Shown here: positions 13,775 to 17,373 of the stretch, piece after piece
Layout: each line of letters starts with the position of its first letter
Position numbering within the stretch: the stretch's first letter is position 1
NCBI GenBank assembly: GCA_938008415.1
Contig: CALLKI010000059.1
Coordinates: 1-17,373 of the forward strand
Reading direction: 5' to 3'
Length of the DNA stretch: 17,373 nucleotides
Source: an uncultured Luteimonas sp.
Lineage (GTDB): Bacteria > Pseudomonadota > Gammaproteobacteria > Xanthomonadales > Xanthomonadaceae
Program-made: the position numbers and the translations under genes
The notes under the pieces: generated by a model
Told to the model about the DNA's origin: nothing
Databases searched by the model: none
What the model saw: the letters and a program-made list of their open reading frames with translations, nothing else

Positions 13775-15034
13775 ATGGCTTCCTCGACTGACGACGTTCT
13801 GGTCGTCGGCGCCGGTGTCGTCGGCCTCGCCTGCGCGTTGCAGCTGCTCGAGCGCGGGCGGGGCGTGCGCGTGGTGGATGCCGGCCGCGTCGGCGGCGGC
13901 AGTTCCCACGGCAACTGCGGCACGCTGACTCCCAGCCACGCCGGGCCGCTGCACGCGCCCGGCACGGTGGCCCTGGCGCTGCGCTGGATGCTGGTGCCGG
14001 ACGCGCCGTTCCACGTCCGGCCCTCCTTCGACCCCCGGTTGTGGCGCTGGCTGCTGCGCTTCGCCATGCGTTGCAACGAACGTGACTGGAAGGCCGCGGC
14101 GCGCCCGCGCGCGGCGCTGCTGAACGCCTCGCGCGCGGCGTTCCCGGAATGGATCGCCCGCTATGGCCTGGACTGCGGGTTCGAGGAGGGCGGCTGCGAC
14201 TGGGCGTTCCGCGACGCCCGCGAATTCGAGGGTGCGCTGCGCCACCTGCCGATGCTGGCGGAACTCGGGGTGGCGGCCGAGGCCATCGACGGGCCTGATT
14301 ACCTTCGGCAGGAGCCGTCGCTGCGCGAGGGCGTCGCCGGGGCCATCCGCTATCCGGGCGACGCGTGGCTGCGGCCGGACCGCTACGTGGCGGAACTGGC
14401 GCGCGTGGTCACGGAGCGCGGCGGGACCATCGAGACGCACTGCGAGGTCCTCGGCATCGGCGAAGAGGGCGGGATCCTGCGGGTGGCGACCGCGCGCGGC
14501 GACCGCCGCGCGCGCGAGGTGGTGGTCGCCACCGGCGCCTGGTCGCCGCTGCTGGCGCGCAACCTCGGCCTGCGCTGGCTGCGCGGCGCGGTGCAGCCGG
14601 GCAAGGGCTACTCGATCACCTACACGCGGCCTGCGCTGGTGCCGAAGCGGCCGCTGACGCTGTACGAGCGCAGAGTCTGCGTGACCGTGTGGCGGGACGG
14701 CTTCCGCCTCGGCAGCACCATGGAGTTCTCCGGCCACGACGCCAGCCTCAACCGCCGCCGGCTCGATGCGCTGGAGCGCGGCGCGGCCGAATACCTGCAT
14801 GTCCCGGCCGGCCCGGAGAAACGGGAGGAATGGTTCGGGTGGCGGCCTGTGACCTGTGACGACACGCCGATCATCGGCCGCGTCCCGGGCCGTGACTGCC
14901 TGTGGCTGGCCACCGGCCACGGCATGCTGGGCGTGAGCATGAGCCCGGCGACCGGCCGCCTGCTGGCGGAACTGCTGACCGGGGAGACGCCGCACGTGGA
15001 CCCCGCGCCGTATTCGCCGGCACGTTTCGCGTAG
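13775..15034 (+). CDS. FAD-dependent oxidoreductase, D-amino-acid dehydrogenase-like
   Basis: The 419-residue product belongs to the DAO/glycine oxidase family, with an N-terminal FAD-binding Rossmann motif VLVVGAGVVGLACALQLLERG (8-28; GAGVVG) and the ribose-binding acidic residue in VRVVDAG. The C-terminal FAD signature is FGWRPVTCDDTPIIGRVPG followed by LWLATGHGMLGVSMSPATGR. The pattern best fits D-amino-acid dehydrogenase (DadA) or D-hydroxyproline dehydrogenase-like enzymes, which oxidise D-amino or imino acids and pass electrons to the membrane chain. Exact substrate is not clear. SHGNCGTLTPSHAGPLHAPG at 44-63 resembles the substrate-side segment of that subgroup. It lies 42 bases after slyD and 23 bases before hutG; all three read in the same direction, but each of the last two has its own -10-like box. 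It could share a nitrogen-scavenging role with hutG. Confidence 0.85.
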   Translation: MASSTDDVLVVGAGVVGLACALQLLERGRGVRVVDAGRVGGGSSHGNCGTLTPSHAGPLHAPGTVALALRWMLVPDAPFHVRPSFDPRLWRWLLRFAMRCNERDWKAAARPRAALLNASRAAFPEWIARYGLDCGFEEGGCDWAFRDAREFEGALRHLPMLAELGVAAEAIDGPDYLRQEPSLREGVAGAIRYPGDAWLRPDRYVAELARVVTERGGTIETHCEVLGIGEEGGILRVATARGDRRAREVVVATGAWSPLLARNLGLRWLRGAVQPGKGYSITYTRPALVPKRPLTLYERRVCVTVWRDGFRLGSTMEFSGHDASLNRRRLDALERGAAEYLHVPAGPEKREEWFGWRPVTCDDTPIIGRVPGRDCLWLATGHGMLGVSMSPATGRLLAELLTGETPHVDPAPYSPARFA

Positions 15035-15045
15035 GCAGGCCGGCC

Positions 15046-15051
15046 TACAAT
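15046..15051 (+). promoter_or_regulatory. -10-like TACAAT directly before hutG
   Basis: TACAAT lies 6 bases before the hutG ATG at 15058 and inside the 23-base gap after the DadA-like gene. The spacing again places the predicted transcript start at the ATG. No Shine-Dalgarno is possible in a leaderless mRNA and none is seen. Confidence 0.5.
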
Positions 15052-15057
15052 GGCGGC

Positions 15058-15834
15058 ATGGACACCTTCACCCTGCACCGCGGCAGCGCGCCGCTGCTGG
15101 TCAGCCTGCCGCACGACGGCACCGGGCTTCCCGGGGACATCGCCGCGCGGCTGACACCGGAGGCGCGCCGCGTCCCCGACACCGACTGGCACGTCTCGCG
15201 CCTGTACGCCTTCGCGCGGGAACTCGGCGCCTCGATGATCGTGCCGCGCTACTCGCGCTACGTGATCGACCTCAACCGTCCCGAGAACGATGTCTCGCTC
15301 TACCCGGGGCAGAACACCACGGGCCTGTGCCCGGTGGTGCGCTTCAGCGGCGACCCGGTGTACCTGCCGGGACAGGAGCCGTCGGAGGACGAGGTGCGCG
15401 AACGCGTCGAGCGCTACTGGCGCCCGTACCACGCCGCCTTGCGCGAAGAACTGGAGAGGCTGCGCGCCGCGCATGGCCGGGTGGTGCTGTGGGAGGGACA
15501 CTCGATCCGTGGCGAGGTGCCGTTCCTGTTCGAGGGCCGGCTGCCGGACCTCAACCTCGGCACCGCTGGCGGCAGCAGCTGCTCGCCGGAGCTGCAGGCG
15601 CGGCTGGAAGCCGTGCTCTCGTCCCAGTCCCGCTACGACTGGGTCCACAACGGCCGCTTCAGGGGCGGCTACATCACCCGCCACTATGGCGACCCGGGCA
15701 ACGGCATCGAGGCCGTCCAGCTCGAGATCAGCCAGCGCATCTACATGGACGAGGACACCTTCGCCTACGACGGGGCGAAGGCGGAACAGGCGCAGGCGGT
15801 GATCCGCAGGCTGCTGGAGACGGTGCTCGGCTGA
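15058..15834 (+). CDS. hutG: N-formylglutamate amidohydrolase (N-formylglutamate deformylase)
   Basis: The 258-residue product matches the HutG/FGase family (EC 3.5.1.68), which hydrolyses N-formyl-L-glutamate to formate and glutamate at the end of one histidine-degradation route. Family segments seen are LLVSLPHDGTGLPGD (His19, Asp20) at the N-terminus, VPDTDWHVSRLY at 39-50, RYSRYVIDLNRPENDVSLYPGQ at 64-85, WEGHSIRGEVP at 145-155, DLNLGTAGGSSCSPE at 164-178, GGYITRHYGDP at 203-213 and VQLEISQRIYMDE at 220-232. The His, Asp and Glu in these blocks are the likely metal site and catalytic residues. Length is normal. No other hut gene (hutH, hutU, hutI) is in the window, so this copy lies apart from any hut operon or serves formylated amino acids from another source. 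It is convergent with parE. Confidence 0.92.
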   Translation: MDTFTLHRGSAPLLVSLPHDGTGLPGDIAARLTPEARRVPDTDWHVSRLYAFARELGASMIVPRYSRYVIDLNRPENDVSLYPGQNTTGLCPVVRFSGDPVYLPGQEPSEDEVRERVERYWRPYHAALREELERLRAAHGRVVLWEGHSIRGEVPFLFEGRLPDLNLGTAGGSSCSPELQARLEAVLSSQSRYDWVHNGRFRGGYITRHYGDPGNGIEAVQLEISQRIYMDEDTFAYDGAKAEQAQAVIRRLLETVLG

Positions 15835-15843
15835 ACGCCGTGC

Positions 15844-15881
15844 CGCCGCAACTGCGGCGTGGCCGCCACGGCCGGTGGCGG
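15844..15881. terminator. Twin hairpins between convergent hutG and parE
   Basis: Two perfect stems stand side by side: CGCCGC/GCGGCG with loop AACT (15844-15859) and CCGCCAC/GTGGCGG with a 5-base loop (15863-15881). They fill the 60-base gap between the stops and could act in both directions. T-runs are absent (only TT after the second stem), so this would be a non-canonical terminator. Confidence 0.45.
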
Positions 15882-15894
15882 TTGACGGGCCGCG

Positions 15895-17373
<1,479 letters not shown>

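Noticed and set aside
13217..14995. Open frame of about 592 codons on the minus strand opposite slyD and the DadA-like gene
   Set aside because: Spans two well-supported plus-strand genes and has no domain; GC-rich shadow.

Overview
The window reads as chromosome of a GC-rich gammaproteobacterium of the Xanthomonadaceae/Lysobacteraceae group (Lysobacter, Luteimonas, Stenotrophomonas or a relative). The reasons are the high G+C, third codon positions that are almost all G or C, a class B3 metallo-beta-lactamase very close in motifs to the Stenotrophomonas L1 enzyme, and a ParE of gammaproteobacterial type. The genus is an inference. No rRNA, tRNA, CRISPR array, insertion sequence or phage gene was seen. 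Genes are tightly packed and the longest gap without a gene is about 210 bases.

Positions 1-4446 (minus strand) hold a FecI/FecR-type cell-surface signalling operon. In transcription order it has an ECF sigma factor, a FecR-like membrane regulator overlapping it by 4 bases, a TonB-dependent transducer with an N-terminal STN signalling domain, and a second, paralogous TonB-dependent receptor without STN that runs off the left edge. This is the most distinctive block: one sigma/anti-sigma pair apparently serving two tandem receptors with near-identical plug segments. The imported substrate cannot be read from sequence.

Positions 4493-6449 (minus) hold an intracellular polyhydroxyalkanoate depolymerase and, upstream of it, a small SAM-dependent methyltransferase. 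A perfect 10-bp inverted repeat at 6474-6500 separates the methyltransferase from a divergent hemJ-like membrane gene (6540-6962). Each arm carries a -10-like TACAAT pointing at one of the two genes.

Positions 7043-10221 hold a divergent pair: a lipoprotein-type PhoA-family alkaline phosphatase (minus) and a dicarboxylate/amino-acid:cation symporter (plus). Convergent to the symporter is the L1-like metallo-beta-lactamase (10226-11101, minus), followed by a small four-helix membrane protein and two related NlpC/P60 cell-wall hydrolases (11311-13185, minus), one with a Sec-type signal and one a lipoprotein.

Positions 13253-15834 (plus) hold slyD, a DadA-like FAD oxidoreductase and an N-formylglutamate amidohydrolase. 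The last two have a TACAAT box only 6-7 bases from the ATG, suggesting leaderless or nearly leaderless transcripts. The window ends with the C-terminal three quarters of parE (minus), convergent to hutG across two hairpins.

Most of the window is ordinary chromosome. The best candidates for a second look are the two-receptor FecIR locus, the palindromic divergent promoter, the leaderless-type starts, and a codon-biased stretch with no assigned gene at 11102-11222.
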